A stretch of 64,000 nucleotides of DNA from JAXGXQ01 sp040772685. GTDB lineage: Bacteria; Bacillota; Clostridia; Saccharofermentanales; UBA5734. Shown here in pieces: positions 46,701 through 55,332 of the stretch. The stretch covers positions 496,001-560,000 of the forward strand of contig JAXGXQ010000001.1 of assembly GCA_040772685.1 (NCBI GenBank), in the 5' to 3' direction. Position numbers and translations under genes: made by a program. Numbering within the stretch: the first letter of the stretch is position 1; each line of letters begins with the position of its first letter. The notes under the pieces were generated by a model. That model made no database searches, had not been told where the DNA came from, and was given only the letters and a program-made list of their open reading frames with translations.

Positions 46701-46823
46701 AAGTGACGATTTACCGGACCCGGAAAGACCGGTTAAAACAATTAATTTATCGCGGGGAATTTCGAGATTAATATTTTTAAGGTTGTGCTCGCGCGCGCCT
46801 TTAATTTTAATGACTGACTGCAT
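43701..46823 (-). CDS. uvrA: UvrABC excinuclease subunit A
   Basis: 1040 residues; dimeric damage-recognition ATPase of nucleotide excision repair, loads UvrB. Two ABC modules: Walker A GLSGSGKSSLAFD near 35 and GVSGSGKSSLVNG near 650; signatures LSGGEAQRIRLATQI and LSGGEAQRVKLATEL. Zinc modules are CPQCGRV near 120, CPAC/CPTC at 250-280 and CEACGGDG/CDVCKGKRY at 740-765. About 90 residues longer than usual: a Lys/Thr/Gln-rich tail (TSKTTKTTKTTAAQQ) follows the normal end at about 950. uvrB is not in the window. The stop overlaps the clpE start, so the two are coupled. Confidence 0.97.
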   Translation of the reverse strand: MQSVIKIKGAREHNLKNINLEIPRDKLIVLTGLSGSGKSSLAFDTIYAEGQRRYVESLSAYARQFLGQMEKPDIDSIEGLSPAISIDQKSTSNNPRSTVGTVTEIYDYFRLLYARIGTPHCPQCGRVIERQSVDQIIEAINKYPEESRLQLMAPVIRGRKGEYAKLFEDFRRSGYVRVRVDGSIYELEEDIVLDRNKKHTIEVIVDRLILRPGLHTRLADSIEAALTLANGLVIAHITGTQCEGDVEHPFDEEVLFSQNFSCPACNISLEEITPRMFSFNNPYGACPTCTGLGFFSRIDPELVVFDEKLSLNEGAIRAGGWNFGEAGSWASAFADALARHYNISLDTPFNKLTKKERDIILFGSNGQKLQVDTSNSKYPRGENYTTRWEGVIPSLERRSRETSSSEMHSYYEQFMSVTPCPSCQGARLKPESLAVTVGGRSIYDLTLLPIRRCRDFLNKLELTPRQQRIGEQILKEIEARLTFLVDVGLDYMTLARASATLSGGEAQRIRLATQIGSGLSGVLYILDEPSIGLHQRDNGRLLQTLRRLRDLGNTVMVVEHDEETMRAADYIIDMGPGAGEHGGHVVATGNAAEIMAVPESITGQYLSGKRAILVPETRKVGNGARLVVRGAAENNLKHIDVSIPLGVMTCITGVSGSGKSSLVNGIILKKLLTDLNGARRHTSNFDSIEGLEHLDKVIAIDQSPIGRTPRSNPATYTGLFDLVRSLFAQTADARSRGYKPGRFSFNVRGGRCEACGGDGVNRIEMHFLPDIYVTCDVCKGKRYNRETLEVRFKGRNIAEVLAMTVNEAAEFFESIPRIHRKLVTLQDVGLGYIRLGQPSTQLSGGEAQRVKLATELSRRGTGRTFYILDEPTTGLHIADVHKLVDILFRLTENGNTVLVIEHNLDVIKTADYVIDLGPEGGEAGGKVVATGTPEEIARVPSSYTGQYLARILPTAQRGSVRQAEPADPWLSTPQQLPRQAIAEQKKQAARQPKKMTTAVKLPAKTSKTTKTTKTTAAQQSGKATVKSAGTRQKSRIKESN

Positions 46824-46986
46824 TGGTTCCTTTCTTGTGCCGGTGATGTCCTGTACCGGCTGGTGTCGGTGGTGGCAACTGTTTTAATTCAGTTATTTAA
46901 TTCAGTTATTTCTGGCTTCAGTCACCTTTGTTGCGTATGAAACCGTATCATCATATTTTACCATGATTCCACTGTGTTTACCATAA

Positions 46987-47613
46987 TCAGTGCCGTCCTG
47001 CGGCACTGCCGATGGTGTCTACAGTCCGGTGGCAAACCCTGCGCGCCAACTCTTTGTTGTGGGTTACCACCACCAGGCCCAACTGGTTTTTTTCAGCTAT
47101 GTCGAGCACAATCTGCCAGATCTGCGCCTGAGTGATTACGTCCAGCATTGTGCTGATTTCGTCGCAGATCAGAAATTTTGTTTCAGGGCTCAGAACGCGG
47201 GCAATGCATATTCGCTGCAGTTCGCCGCCGGAAAGCTCTGTGGGATACCGCGACAGCCATTGCGGCTCGATTCCCATAGCCTTGAGCAATTGAGCGTCGG
47301 GCTCCCAGCCTTCGTTGAGGATTCTGGAGATCGTGTGGCGCGGATTAACAGCTTGTTCCGGTTGCTGGTGGATCATCTGAACCGGGCAAAAGCCTTTTAC
47401 CGGCAGCGGCTTTCCTGCCAGCAGTACCTCACCTGTTTCCGGCATCAGGTACCCGGAAAGGATTCTGGCCAGGGTGCTTTTACCGCAGCCGGAAGGGCCG
47501 ACCAGCGCCACGCTTTCACCGGGTTCAACCTGCAGACTGAAATCCCGCAGGACCCATTCGCAATTATTCCCGTAGCGAAAAGAGATGTTTTTGGCTTCAA
47601 GTAGCGTTGACAC
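46987..47613 (-). CDS. ABC transporter ATPase, peptide/nickel family (second ATPase)
   Basis: 208 residues, short for a DppF/NikE protein. Walker A GPSGCGKSTLA, Q-loop in VQMIHQQPEQAVNPR, signature LSGGELQRICIARVL, Walker B KFLICDEISTMLD, H-loop VVVTHNKELA. It lacks the C-terminal oligopeptide (oligo_HPY) domain present in its partner. The start lies within the end of the first ATPase gene (17-base overlap). Last gene of the five-gene importer operon. Confidence 0.9.
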   Translation of the reverse strand: MSTLLEAKNISFRYGNNCEWVLRDFSLQVEPGESVALVGPSGCGKSTLARILSGYLMPETGEVLLAGKPLPVKGFCPVQMIHQQPEQAVNPRHTISRILNEGWEPDAQLLKAMGIEPQWLSRYPTELSGGELQRICIARVLSPETKFLICDEISTMLDVITQAQIWQIVLDIAEKNQLGLVVVTHNKELARRVCHRTVDTIGSAAGRH

Positions 47614-48523
47614 AAAGCACCTCGCCGTCGCGCAGCTCGCGCATAGTCAAAACCTGGCTGCAGGCATCCGTACGCTCAGGGCAGCGGTCGGCAAACAAGC
47701 AGCCCGAAGGCAAATTGCCGGCATAGGGCTGTGAACCCGGAATTGCCCTGAATGAGTTTTGGGGCAGAGCGTTGATAAACGCCTTGCTGTAGGGATGGCG
47801 CAGCGCGTCCTTGCCTGCTTTGAAATCTTCGGCCGGGGCGATTTCCACAGTTGTGCCGGCATAGAAAACAGCAATCCTGTCCGCGACGCTCAGCGCCAGG
47901 TCAATATCGTGAGTAATCAGCAAAATCGCGGCCCCGGCATCGGCCAGTTCTCTGAAATGGCCTAATGTCCTTTGGGCCAGCTCCACCGGCAACCCGGGCG
48001 TCGGCTCATCGGCGACAATCAGCTTTGGTGTGATGGTCACCGCGGTGGAGATCAGTACACGCCTGGCCATGCCGCCGGAAAGCTGGTGAGGATGCATTTT
48101 GGCTGTTTGCTCCGCCAGCCCATAACGCCGGAACGCCGCCTTTTGCGCCTGGGCAGTGCTTTTAGTGCCGATCACCTGTTTTCCAACCTTCATCAAAGGG
48201 TCGAGGTAATCCACCGATTGCGGAATCAGTGCGATTTCCGTACCCCGCAGCTTATTTTGCAGCTCGGGCGTGAGCTCTTGGCCATTGTATTTTATGCTCC
48301 CTTTTTGGCTGGCGTTTGCCGGCAGAATTCCCAAAACGGCGTGGGCTAAAAGGCTTTTGCCTGAGCCGGACGAGCCCACAACCGCCAGGATCTCACCCTG
48401 ATAAACATCCAGATTCAGGGACTGGATCGTGACCAGCTCAGTTTGCCGCAGTCCCTTTTGGTACATGTTAAAGCCTATCCGCAGATCCCGCACAGCCAGG
48501 ACAGGTATTTTTGTTTTGTGCAT
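47597..48523 (-). CDS. ABC transporter ATPase, peptide/nickel family (first ATPase)
   Basis: 308 residues, DppD/OppD/NikD-like. Walker A GSSGSGKSLLAHAVLG, signature LSGGMARRVLISTAV (variant, LSGGM-A), Walker B KLIVADEPTPGLPV, H-loop LLITHDIDLALS, and the C-terminal oligopeptide signature CLFADRCPERTDAC with its Cys residues, which in relatives can hold an iron-sulfur cluster. Together with the shorter ATPase it drives uptake by the two permeases encoded upstream. Confidence 0.92.
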   Translation of the reverse strand: MHKTKIPVLAVRDLRIGFNMYQKGLRQTELVTIQSLNLDVYQGEILAVVGSSGSGKSLLAHAVLGILPANASQKGSIKYNGQELTPELQNKLRGTEIALIPQSVDYLDPLMKVGKQVIGTKSTAQAQKAAFRRYGLAEQTAKMHPHQLSGGMARRVLISTAVTITPKLIVADEPTPGLPVELAQRTLGHFRELADAGAAILLITHDIDLALSVADRIAVFYAGTTVEIAPAEDFKAGKDALRHPYSKAFINALPQNSFRAIPGSQPYAGNLPSGCLFADRCPERTDACSQVLTMRELRDGEVLCVNAT

Positions 48524-48534
48524 TCAGAGTTCTC

Positions 48535-49392
48535 CTATTCCTGGGCGCTGGCCGGGTTAAGCAGTTTTTTTAAATTGTCGCCGATCAAAAAGAAAAGCAA
48601 CACAGCGATTATCAGCAGCAAGCCCGGGAAAAGTGCCAGCCACCATTTGCCGGTGGCGATATGCTTCATGGCTTCCGCCAGTATAACCCCTATCGCCGGG
48701 GTTTCTGCCGGCAGACCAAAGCCGAGGAAGGTAATGGCGCTTTCATGCATAATGGCATGTGGAAACAGCAGTACCAGCCCCACCAGATAAACCGGTGCGA
48801 CGTGAGGCAAAATATGTTCCGCCGCCACTTGCCATTTGCTACGGCCAAGTTTATAAGCGGCCTGCACATATTGCGCAGAGCGGATCTGCAGTGCTTCTGC
48901 CCGGACCAGACGGGTCAGCTCCGGCCAGTGGGTAAAGGCGACGGCAATCAAAACGCCCCGCCCGCCGCGGCCTGCGAGCACTGAAATCAGGATAAGCAGG
49001 ACAAGATGCGGCAAGCCCATACAGCAATCGATCCACATTAAAATCAGCTTATCGTACTTACCGCCGATGACCGCAGCGGAAATACCAAATACCAGTGCGA
49101 TTATTGAACTGATCAGTGAGGCTGCCAGCCCGATTACCATGCTGTGAGCCAGTGCTTTGATCGAGCGGAAAAACATATCTCGGCCCATAAAGTCCGTACC
49201 AAAGGGATGCGCGCTGCCGGGCGGCAGAAACTTAGCGGCATAATTAACCGCAAAGGCACTTTCCGGCATCAGGGTGCCCCAGATAAATATCCCCAGCAGG
49301 TAAACAGCCGCAAGCGCAGTAAAAATGATTACTTTTTGGCGGACATTGGGCCGGGCGCGGCTAACACCGATTACAGCATCGTTATTAGACAT
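48535..49392 (-). CDS. ABC transporter permease, DppC/NikC type
   Basis: 285 residues, six predicted membrane helices, N-terminal OppC-type segment and the BPD loop with EALQIRSAQYVQAAYKLG-x4-W-x5-HILPH, the ATPase-contact EAA motif. The last helix ends in FPGLLLIIAVLLFFLIGDNL, as in DppC proteins. Overlaps the upstream permease gene by eight bases. Confidence 0.92.
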   Translation of the reverse strand: MSNNDAVIGVSRARPNVRQKVIIFTALAAVYLLGIFIWGTLMPESAFAVNYAAKFLPPGSAHPFGTDFMGRDMFFRSIKALAHSMVIGLAASLISSIIALVFGISAAVIGGKYDKLILMWIDCCMGLPHLVLLILISVLAGRGGRGVLIAVAFTHWPELTRLVRAEALQIRSAQYVQAAYKLGRSKWQVAAEHILPHVAPVYLVGLVLLFPHAIMHESAITFLGFGLPAETPAIGVILAEAMKHIATGKWWLALFPGLLLIIAVLLFFLIGDNLKKLLNPASAQE

Positions 49393-50368
49393 AATCCGCC
49401 CCTTCTCTCAGACTTGGATACACAACGCCGTAAAGAATATTGGCGATCAGATTTCCGGAAAAAACGAATAAGGCGCTGATTAGCGTAATGCCGAGCAACA
49501 ATGGCACATCGCCGTTGAGAGCGGCAGCTGTGGTAGCAGTGCCGATGCCCGGATAAGAGAACACCGTTTCGGCCAGCGCCATACCGCCGAACAACTCGCT
49601 GAAGGAGGCAAACTGCAAAGTGACAGCAGGCAGCAGCGAATTGCGCATGATATGCCGCCGCACCAGCTGTCTGTTTGTTTCGCCTCGGGCTCTAGCGAAA
49701 AGAATGTAATCGCTGGCCATAATTTCGCTGACTTTTTGCCTGGTATAAAGTGTGATCTTGCTGACGCTGACAATGGTCAATGTAGCAGCCGGCAGAATCA
49801 GGTGATAAATCCGGTCGCCTAGAGTGACCTCAGAAGCCAGCTTCCCTGCCGGTACTGCCATACCGAATGGGAATAATCCCAGCTGTACTGCGAAAAAGCT
49901 GAGGATCAGCAGCCCAAGCCAGTAAGTTGGCGCCGATTGCAACAGCAGGCAAAAGCCTCTGGTCAGTTTGTCGAATATACTGCCTCGATGCACACCCGCG
50001 CGGATGCCGGCGGCATAACCAAGAATGCCCGATAAAACCCAGGCAAGCAGCATCAGCACGGCGGAATACGAAAAACGTTCTTGAATGACGCTGATTACAG
50101 GTTTTTTGTAGGTTATGGAAGTGCCAAAATCAGCTTTAAGAGTGTTGCCTAACCAACTAAGATAACGCTGAGGCAAGGGATCGTTCAGTCCCCAATGCTC
50201 CGCGATCTGCTCTTTGGCAGCTTGCGAAAGTGTCGATTCGGTTCCCACATAAGCGGTCAGCGGATCGATCGGCGCTTTTACAATCAAAATAAACGACAGG
50301 ACAGTGACAAGAAACAACAGCAGAATCATTCTGCCGGCAATCCCTGCTATCCTTCTGGTTATCTGCAT
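49385..50368 (-). CDS. ABC transporter permease, DppB/NikB type
   Basis: 327 residues, six membrane helices. N-terminal RMILLLFLVTVLSFILIVKA and the DPLTAYVG motif, LNDPLPQRYLSWLGNTLKAD FG-type loop, and the EAA loop ASDYILFARARGETNRQLVR of DppB/NikB. AAAGGT upstream of the ATG. Lies 15 bases after the binding-protein gene. Confidence 0.93.
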   Translation of the reverse strand: MQITRRIAGIAGRMILLLFLVTVLSFILIVKAPIDPLTAYVGTESTLSQAAKEQIAEHWGLNDPLPQRYLSWLGNTLKADFGTSITYKKPVISVIQERFSYSAVLMLLAWVLSGILGYAAGIRAGVHRGSIFDKLTRGFCLLLQSAPTYWLGLLILSFFAVQLGLFPFGMAVPAGKLASEVTLGDRIYHLILPAATLTIVSVSKITLYTRQKVSEIMASDYILFARARGETNRQLVRRHIMRNSLLPAVTLQFASFSELFGGMALAETVFSYPGIGTATTAAALNGDVPLLLGITLISALFVFSGNLIANILYGVVYPSLREGADYV

Positions 50369-50383
50369 TCAGCCATACCTTTC

Positions 50384-52018
50384 TTACCTCAATGTCCAAT
50401 CCTTCATGTTGCAGATTATTGGAGAACCGTGTCCGTGCGGGTGAGGAATCTGCGTGTCAAGCGAAATATCCAGACGATCACTGACAAAAAAGCAATGCTC
50501 TATGTTGACTAGATAGAGATAAGGATAATCAGCATTGGCCAGCTTTTGCGCCGCCTGCCAGTCTGTAACTGCGGCTTCTCTGCTGTTAGCGCCCAGCGCC
50601 CGGTCAATCAGGGCGTCCACTTCAGGATTCTGGTAGCCAACCACATTATCATAGCCGCCCGAACCGACATAACGGGAATGAAGCAGCGACGCAAGCACGG
50701 TTGGGCTGTACTGGCCCCAGCCCCAGACAACCCCTGCCGTATTTAGGTTAGCGGAAATCTGGTCCCAGCTGGCGGAATGGGGGTTGATTTTTATCCCTAA
50801 ACGGGCAGCATCTTCGGCCAGTGCAGCCGCCAGAACATAGCGATCCTGGACAGCATACACGTCAAATTCGCAAAAAATACCGTTCTTTTCCCGGATACCG
50901 TCGCCATTTGAATCCAGCCAGCCAGCGTTTTCTAACAGTGAAACAGCTTCAGCCTCGCGATTATCCTGATAGCTGTCAGCATTGGCCCAGTTAAGATTGC
51001 CCATAAAGCCTGTCGCCGGTTTACCGACGCCGTTATAAGCGTTTTGAATAATGGTTTTTCTGTCGATGCCGATCGCAAGAGCCTCGCGGACGGCCGGATC
51101 GGAGGTGACATCGTTGCCTGTTTTTATCCCAGCAGTGATTTGCTGCGGCAGTACAGGCAAGCTGATATTTCGGATATCCATCGTTTCAAGCGGGATCATG
51201 CTCATTCCGTTCACTTGTTCAGAAGCGTAGTCAGGGCTGACCATGACAACATCCAGCTGGCCTGAGTGGGCAGCGGCAAGCGCTGCTTCGCTGTCCATGT
51301 AAACCAGGGTAATTCTGGTTATAGGTGCGGAGCCCTCATAATAATGCTCATTTGGGGTCACAATAATTTGTTGGTTGGGATCATATTGCACTATCTTCCA
51401 GGGGCCGCTGCCGATAGGCTTTTGGTCAAAAACCGTGCTGTCATAGGTGTTTGCCGGCACTATGCCGAGCATAGCTGTTGTGTCGAGAAATGGCGAATAA
51501 GGCTCGCTTAGTGTGAAAACAACTTTATAATCGCCCTCAGCTGTCACTGCCGCCAGGCGGGTAAGATCGACATTCTCATTTTCAGCCTGCCTGGATTTCA
51601 CAGTTTCATAAGTAAAAACTACATCTGATGCTTTCAGCTCGCTGCCGTCACTGAATTTTACGCCCTGCCGCAAAGTGAAGGTATAGGTAAGCGCGTCAGC
51701 ACTCACATTCCAGTCTGCAGCCATGTCGCCAACGTATTCCGATTCAGTATTTACCTTCAATAAGGCTGCGTTGGTGAAAGAATAGCCCCAGCTCATCGCC
51801 CCTTTCACGGGATCAAGGCTGCTGTCAAAAATATTGGTGCCGACATAAGCTACTATTGATCCCGTATTTGAGCCCGTGTTGTCTGCAGCTTTTGATGTCC
51901 CCAACGGTTCCGAAGTATTTTCGCTGACACTATTATTGCCAGTGCAACCCGCCAGCATTGTCAGACAAAGCACGACAATCAGCAATAATGAAAAAACTTG
52001 CTTGGTTTTGTTCTTCAA
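50384..52018 (-). CDS. Substrate-binding lipoprotein, peptide/nickel family 5
   Basis: About 544 residues with a lipoprotein signal: basic start, VFSLLLIVVLCLTMLAGC, Cys lipidated. The SBP_bac_5 domain follows: LTYTFTLRQGVKFSDGSELK, KPIGSGPWKIVQYD, VREALAIGIDRKTII and the C-terminal YPYLYLVNIEHCFFV. I prefer the TTG at 52018, six bases after GGGGGAG, to the GTG at 52033 in front of that site. First gene of the importer operon. The substrate (oligopeptide, nickel, or an opine-type metallophore) cannot be told from the sequence. The unrelated tRNA-Glu gene lies upstream. Confidence 0.88.
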   Translation of the reverse strand: MKNKTKQVFSLLLIVVLCLTMLAGCTGNNSVSENTSEPLGTSKAADNTGSNTGSIVAYVGTNIFDSSLDPVKGAMSWGYSFTNAALLKVNTESEYVGDMAADWNVSADALTYTFTLRQGVKFSDGSELKASDVVFTYETVKSRQAENENVDLTRLAAVTAEGDYKVVFTLSEPYSPFLDTTAMLGIVPANTYDSTVFDQKPIGSGPWKIVQYDPNQQIIVTPNEHYYEGSAPITRITLVYMDSEAALAAAHSGQLDVVMVSPDYASEQVNGMSMIPLETMDIRNISLPVLPQQITAGIKTGNDVTSDPAVREALAIGIDRKTIIQNAYNGVGKPATGFMGNLNWANADSYQDNREAEAVSLLENAGWLDSNGDGIREKNGIFCEFDVYAVQDRYVLAAALAEDAARLGIKINPHSASWDQISANLNTAGVVWGWGQYSPTVLASLLHSRYVGSGGYDNVVGYQNPEVDALIDRALGANSREAAVTDWQAAQKLANADYPYLYLVNIEHCFFVSDRLDISLDTQIPHPHGHGSPIICNMKDWTLR

Positions 52019-52298
52019 TCGACTCTCCCCCACACAGTTGTCAAGGTTGGCTCACCACAACAATTGTAATTTTTTAGCCAACAGCCAGATATGTGCCGCT
52101 GCTGCAGCTATGCACACAAAAAAAGGCACTCTGTCTGCACAGCGGGCCTTCTGACCGGCAATAAACTTCATGTCAAGCAAATACGAATATTCAGATATTG
52201 AACAACGGGCGCTTTTCAAAGCGTAATAACCTGTTTCATACAAGTCATTAACGCTAAAATAATACCATTGAACAGGTCGGGTATCAACCGCAGAAGCA

Positions 52299-52326
52299 AA
52301 AGAACCGGCCGCAGCCGGTTCTTCTT
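52299..52326 (-). terminator. Terminator of tRNA-Glu
   Basis: Minus strand AAGAACCGGC, short loop, GCCGGTTCTTTT directly after the tRNA. Confidence 0.8.
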
Positions 52327-52329
52327 AAT

Positions 52330-52404
52330 TGGTGACCCTAGGGAGAATCGAACTCCCGATTCCGCCTTGAGAGGGCGGCGTCTTGACCGCTTGACCATAG
52401 GGCC
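52330..52404 (-). tRNA. tRNA-Glu (anticodon CUC)
   Basis: The minus strand reads GGCCCTATGGTCAAGCGG and on; acceptor GGCCCTA/TAGGGTC (one G-U), anticodon stem CCGCC/GGCGG with loop CTCTCAA giving anticodon CTC, T arm GGGAG TTCGATT CTCCC, discriminator A, encoded CCA. Reads GAG. Confidence 0.95.
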
Positions 52405-52452
52405 TCTTTAGCGGAGTTAATTGTATCACGCGGCCCTGACTTCTGCAACGGG

Positions 52453-53808
52453 TTAGCGGTCAGCCATTGCTGTGTATGGCCGGCGCTTTTGGACACATTT
52501 GTAAGCAGGCCGGATAATCCGGTTGCCGCTGACGATTTCTTCTATTCTATGTGCTGACCAGCCGGAGATCCGGGCTACAGCGAACATCGGCCCATAAAGC
52601 TCGGGCGGAATCCGCAGCATGTCATAAATAAAGCCACTGTAAAAGTCAACGTTGGCACAGACAATTTTGTCTCTACCTTTGAATTCGGCGAAAACCTCGG
52701 CCGCCAGGCGTTCGGCGCTGGTATATAAAGCGAACTCTTCTTCCCGACCGGCTTCAGAAGCGAGGGCTTCAGCGTGCTGACGCAGAACACGTGTGCGCGG
52801 ATCGGACAGCGTATATACAGCATGGCCGATACCATATATCAAGCCGCTTTGGTCAAACGCTTCTTTGCGCAGAATCCGTTTGAGGTAATCCGCTACTTCA
52901 CCGTCACTGTTCCAGTTACGGACGTTTTGTTTCAAATCCTGCAGCATCTCGTACGATTTAACGCTGGCACCGCCGTGCTGCGGGCCTTTGAGCGAACCAA
53001 TCGCCGCGGCCATGCAGGAATAAGTGTCGGAACCAGTTGAGGTGACGGCATGGGTAACAAAAGTTGAATTGTTGCCGCCGCCATGCTCAGCGTGCAGCAC
53101 CAGCATCAGGTCCAGAATCCTGGCTTCCAGTTCGGAATAAATACTGTTCGGCCGGATCAGGTGCAAAACATTTTCAGCTGTATTGAGCTGCGGCTGCGGT
53201 GAATGCAAAAACAGGCTTTGGCGGTCAACATAGTGGCGCTTGGCCATATAAGCGTAAGCAACCATGGCCGGGAACCGGGCGATCAGTTCAATCGACTGGC
53301 GCAGCACATTCTCAATACTGATGTCCTCGGGATTATCATCATAGGAATATGACGCCAGCACTGAACGGGCCAGTTTGTTCATAATGTCGCGGCTTGGCGC
53401 CTTCAGGATCATGTCCTCGGTAAAGCCGGCCGGCAGTTCACGCACGTCGCTGAGCAATTCATTGAATATTTTCAACTGATCCTGATTCGGCAATTCGCCA
53501 AACAGCAGCAGATAGGTACATTCTTCGAAACCGTAACGCTTTTCCCGGAAAAATCCATTCACCAGATCAGTAATTTCGATGCCGCGATAATAAAGCCGGC
53601 CTTCATCCGGAATCCGGTCGTTATCGTCAATGTAATAGGAGTAAACTTCGCCGACTTCTGTCAGGCCGACCAAAACGCCGGATCCGTCGTCGTTGCGCAA
53701 CCCGCGTTTAACACTGTATTTGGCATACAGCTCCGGATCGATCCGCACCTTGGCCGCAGTACGGTCAGCCAGTTCGTTGATTATCTGAATATGTTGATTG
53801 TAGTTCAT
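52453..53808 (-). CDS. gltA: Citrate (Si)-synthase / citrate synthase family
   Basis: 451 residues; condenses acetyl-CoA and oxaloacetate. Catalytic residues are visible: His in LKGPQHGGASV near 278, His in GIGHAVYTLSDPR near 328 and Asp in ANVDFYSGFIYDML near 388; the substrate segment LHAEHGGGNNSTFVTH lies near 240. An N-terminal extension (about 40 residues, YSVKRGLRNDDGSGVLVGLT) matches the longer clostridial form. It may support glutamate synthesis in an incomplete Krebs cycle; no other cycle gene is nearby. Runs toward the tRNA-Glu gene. Confidence 0.93.
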   Translation of the reverse strand: MNYNQHIQIINELADRTAAKVRIDPELYAKYSVKRGLRNDDGSGVLVGLTEVGEVYSYYIDDNDRIPDEGRLYYRGIEITDLVNGFFREKRYGFEECTYLLLFGELPNQDQLKIFNELLSDVRELPAGFTEDMILKAPSRDIMNKLARSVLASYSYDDNPEDISIENVLRQSIELIARFPAMVAYAYMAKRHYVDRQSLFLHSPQPQLNTAENVLHLIRPNSIYSELEARILDLMLVLHAEHGGGNNSTFVTHAVTSTGSDTYSCMAAAIGSLKGPQHGGASVKSYEMLQDLKQNVRNWNSDGEVADYLKRILRKEAFDQSGLIYGIGHAVYTLSDPRTRVLRQHAEALASEAGREEEFALYTSAERLAAEVFAEFKGRDKIVCANVDFYSGFIYDMLRIPPELYGPMFAVARISGWSAHRIEEIVSGNRIIRPAYKCVQKRRPYTAMADR

Positions 53809-53916
53809 GCAATCCCTCCGCTAATAGGGAAATTATTCCGCAGTCAGCTGATGCTGTCAATTATCAGCGCAGAAGAATTCAGATCGTTTTGCAACCAGTT
53901 TACTCGCAGCAACAGA

Positions 53917-55326
53917 TCAGCCGACCAGAATCTTGCCTTCTGGATGCACGCGTTCTGTGCCTTTGGCTTTGCGCATGGCAAGCCCAATTGCAAATGCGGC
54001 CGGGCCAACCCGGCCAAGGTACATTGAAGGAATCAGAACGAGCCAGCTTGCTTTTGTCAGTTGAGGGGTGCCAGCGGCTGACAAGCCTACCGTACCGAAC
54101 GCTGAGGCTTGCTCAAAAAGCAAATCCATAGCGGTGAAAGCTCCCTGACTTAGTGCTTCCCTTTCAAAATACGTCATTAACAGCGTGCCGCTGAGCAGAA
54201 TTGTGAGGCCCAGACCAAAGATCGCCAGCGCCCGGGTAAAGGTTTCCCGTGCCACCCGGTGCCGGAACATCAGAGTGTCACTGTCACCTTTGAGATCTGA
54301 AGCGATGGTTGCCAGGATCACGGTGAAGGTTGTGATTTTAATGCCGCCGCCGGTTGAGCCGGGAGCCGCGCCGATAAACATCAGAATGGTTGTAAGCAGT
54401 TTGGAGCTTTCCGTAAGGCTGGCCTGGTCAATCGAATTAAAACCGGCAGTACGCGGTGTGACAGATTGGAACCAGGAAGCCAGCCATTGCTGTCCGGCCG
54501 GCAGATTTCCCATCGCGTATGTTGCGCTGGTGTTATTGTGCTCAAAAAAGTAAAAGGCGATCGTGCCCAGAAAAATCAGGATTGCCGTTACCAGTAAAAC
54601 CACCTGGCTGTGAAAATCGAGTTTGCGCTTCCAGGGCCAGGCCAGAATGTCTGACCAGACTACAAAGCCGAGGCCGCCGAATACCAGCAGCAAGCCAGAA
54701 GTCAGAATGATAACCGGGTCGCCATTGAAGTTAATGAGGCTGGAGAAGGGGCCAAAACGGGTATCGCCGATCAGGTCGAAACCGGCGTTGCAGAAGGCGG
54801 AAACCCCCTGCCAGAAGCCCTTGTATATCCCGACGCGGCCGAATAAATTGTAATAGCGCCAGGCCAGCAGGGCGCCGCCGATCAATTCGATCGACAATGT
54901 TATAGCCACGATTTTGCGTACTAATTTAAAAATGCCGGTGAATCCGAAGCTTGACGTAGATTCAGCAGTCAGGATCATGGCGCGCAGACTGGTTTTACGT
55001 CGCAGCAGACTAAAGAAAAATGAGGTTATAGTAACGATACCAAGACCGCCAATTTGAATTAAGCCAATAATCACAAGTTCGCCAAAAGTCGACCAGCCGG
55101 TGGCTGTGTCGGTAACGACCAGGCCGGTAACACAAGTGGCTGAAGTCGCAGTGAAAAGGGCGCGTAAAAAACCGAAGCTTTCACCGCTTGCAGCAGCAGC
55201 CGGCAAGGTAAGCAGCGCGGCACCTATTAGAATAACCAGCAAAAAGCTCGCCGAAATTATGCGTGCCGGCTTGGCTGAAAGCCATCGCAGAACAGGGTTG
55301 GAGCGTGTTTTTTTTACAATCGCCAT
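53917..55326 (-). CDS. trkH: Trk/Ktr potassium uptake channel protein
   Basis: 469 residues, eight to ten membrane helices in four pore repeats. Selectivity loops: TATSATCVTGLVVTDT, FCNAGFDLIGD, TPRTAGFNSIDQ and SAFGTVGLSAAG, each with the filter Gly. Length and lack of an extended N-terminus fit KtrB/TrkH of Gram-positives. Six bases after the trkA gene; the three genes form a K+ uptake operon gated by nucleotide binding to TrkA. Confidence 0.94.
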   Translation of the reverse strand: MAIVKKTRSNPVLRWLSAKPARIISASFLLVILIGAALLTLPAAAASGESFGFLRALFTATSATCVTGLVVTDTATGWSTFGELVIIGLIQIGGLGIVTITSFFFSLLRRKTSLRAMILTAESTSSFGFTGIFKLVRKIVAITLSIELIGGALLAWRYYNLFGRVGIYKGFWQGVSAFCNAGFDLIGDTRFGPFSSLINFNGDPVIILTSGLLLVFGGLGFVVWSDILAWPWKRKLDFHSQVVLLVTAILIFLGTIAFYFFEHNNTSATYAMGNLPAGQQWLASWFQSVTPRTAGFNSIDQASLTESSKLLTTILMFIGAAPGSTGGGIKITTFTVILATIASDLKGDSDTLMFRHRVARETFTRALAIFGLGLTILLSGTLLMTYFEREALSQGAFTAMDLLFEQASAFGTVGLSAAGTPQLTKASWLVLIPSMYLGRVGPAAFAIGLAMRKAKGTERVHPEGKILVG

Positions 55327-55332
55327 ATGGGC

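Noticed and set aside
52034..52329. Riboswitch or metal-responsive element before the ABC importer
   Set aside because: A TTGACA and small palindromes are present, but no -10 at the right distance and no recognisable riboswitch core could be traced.
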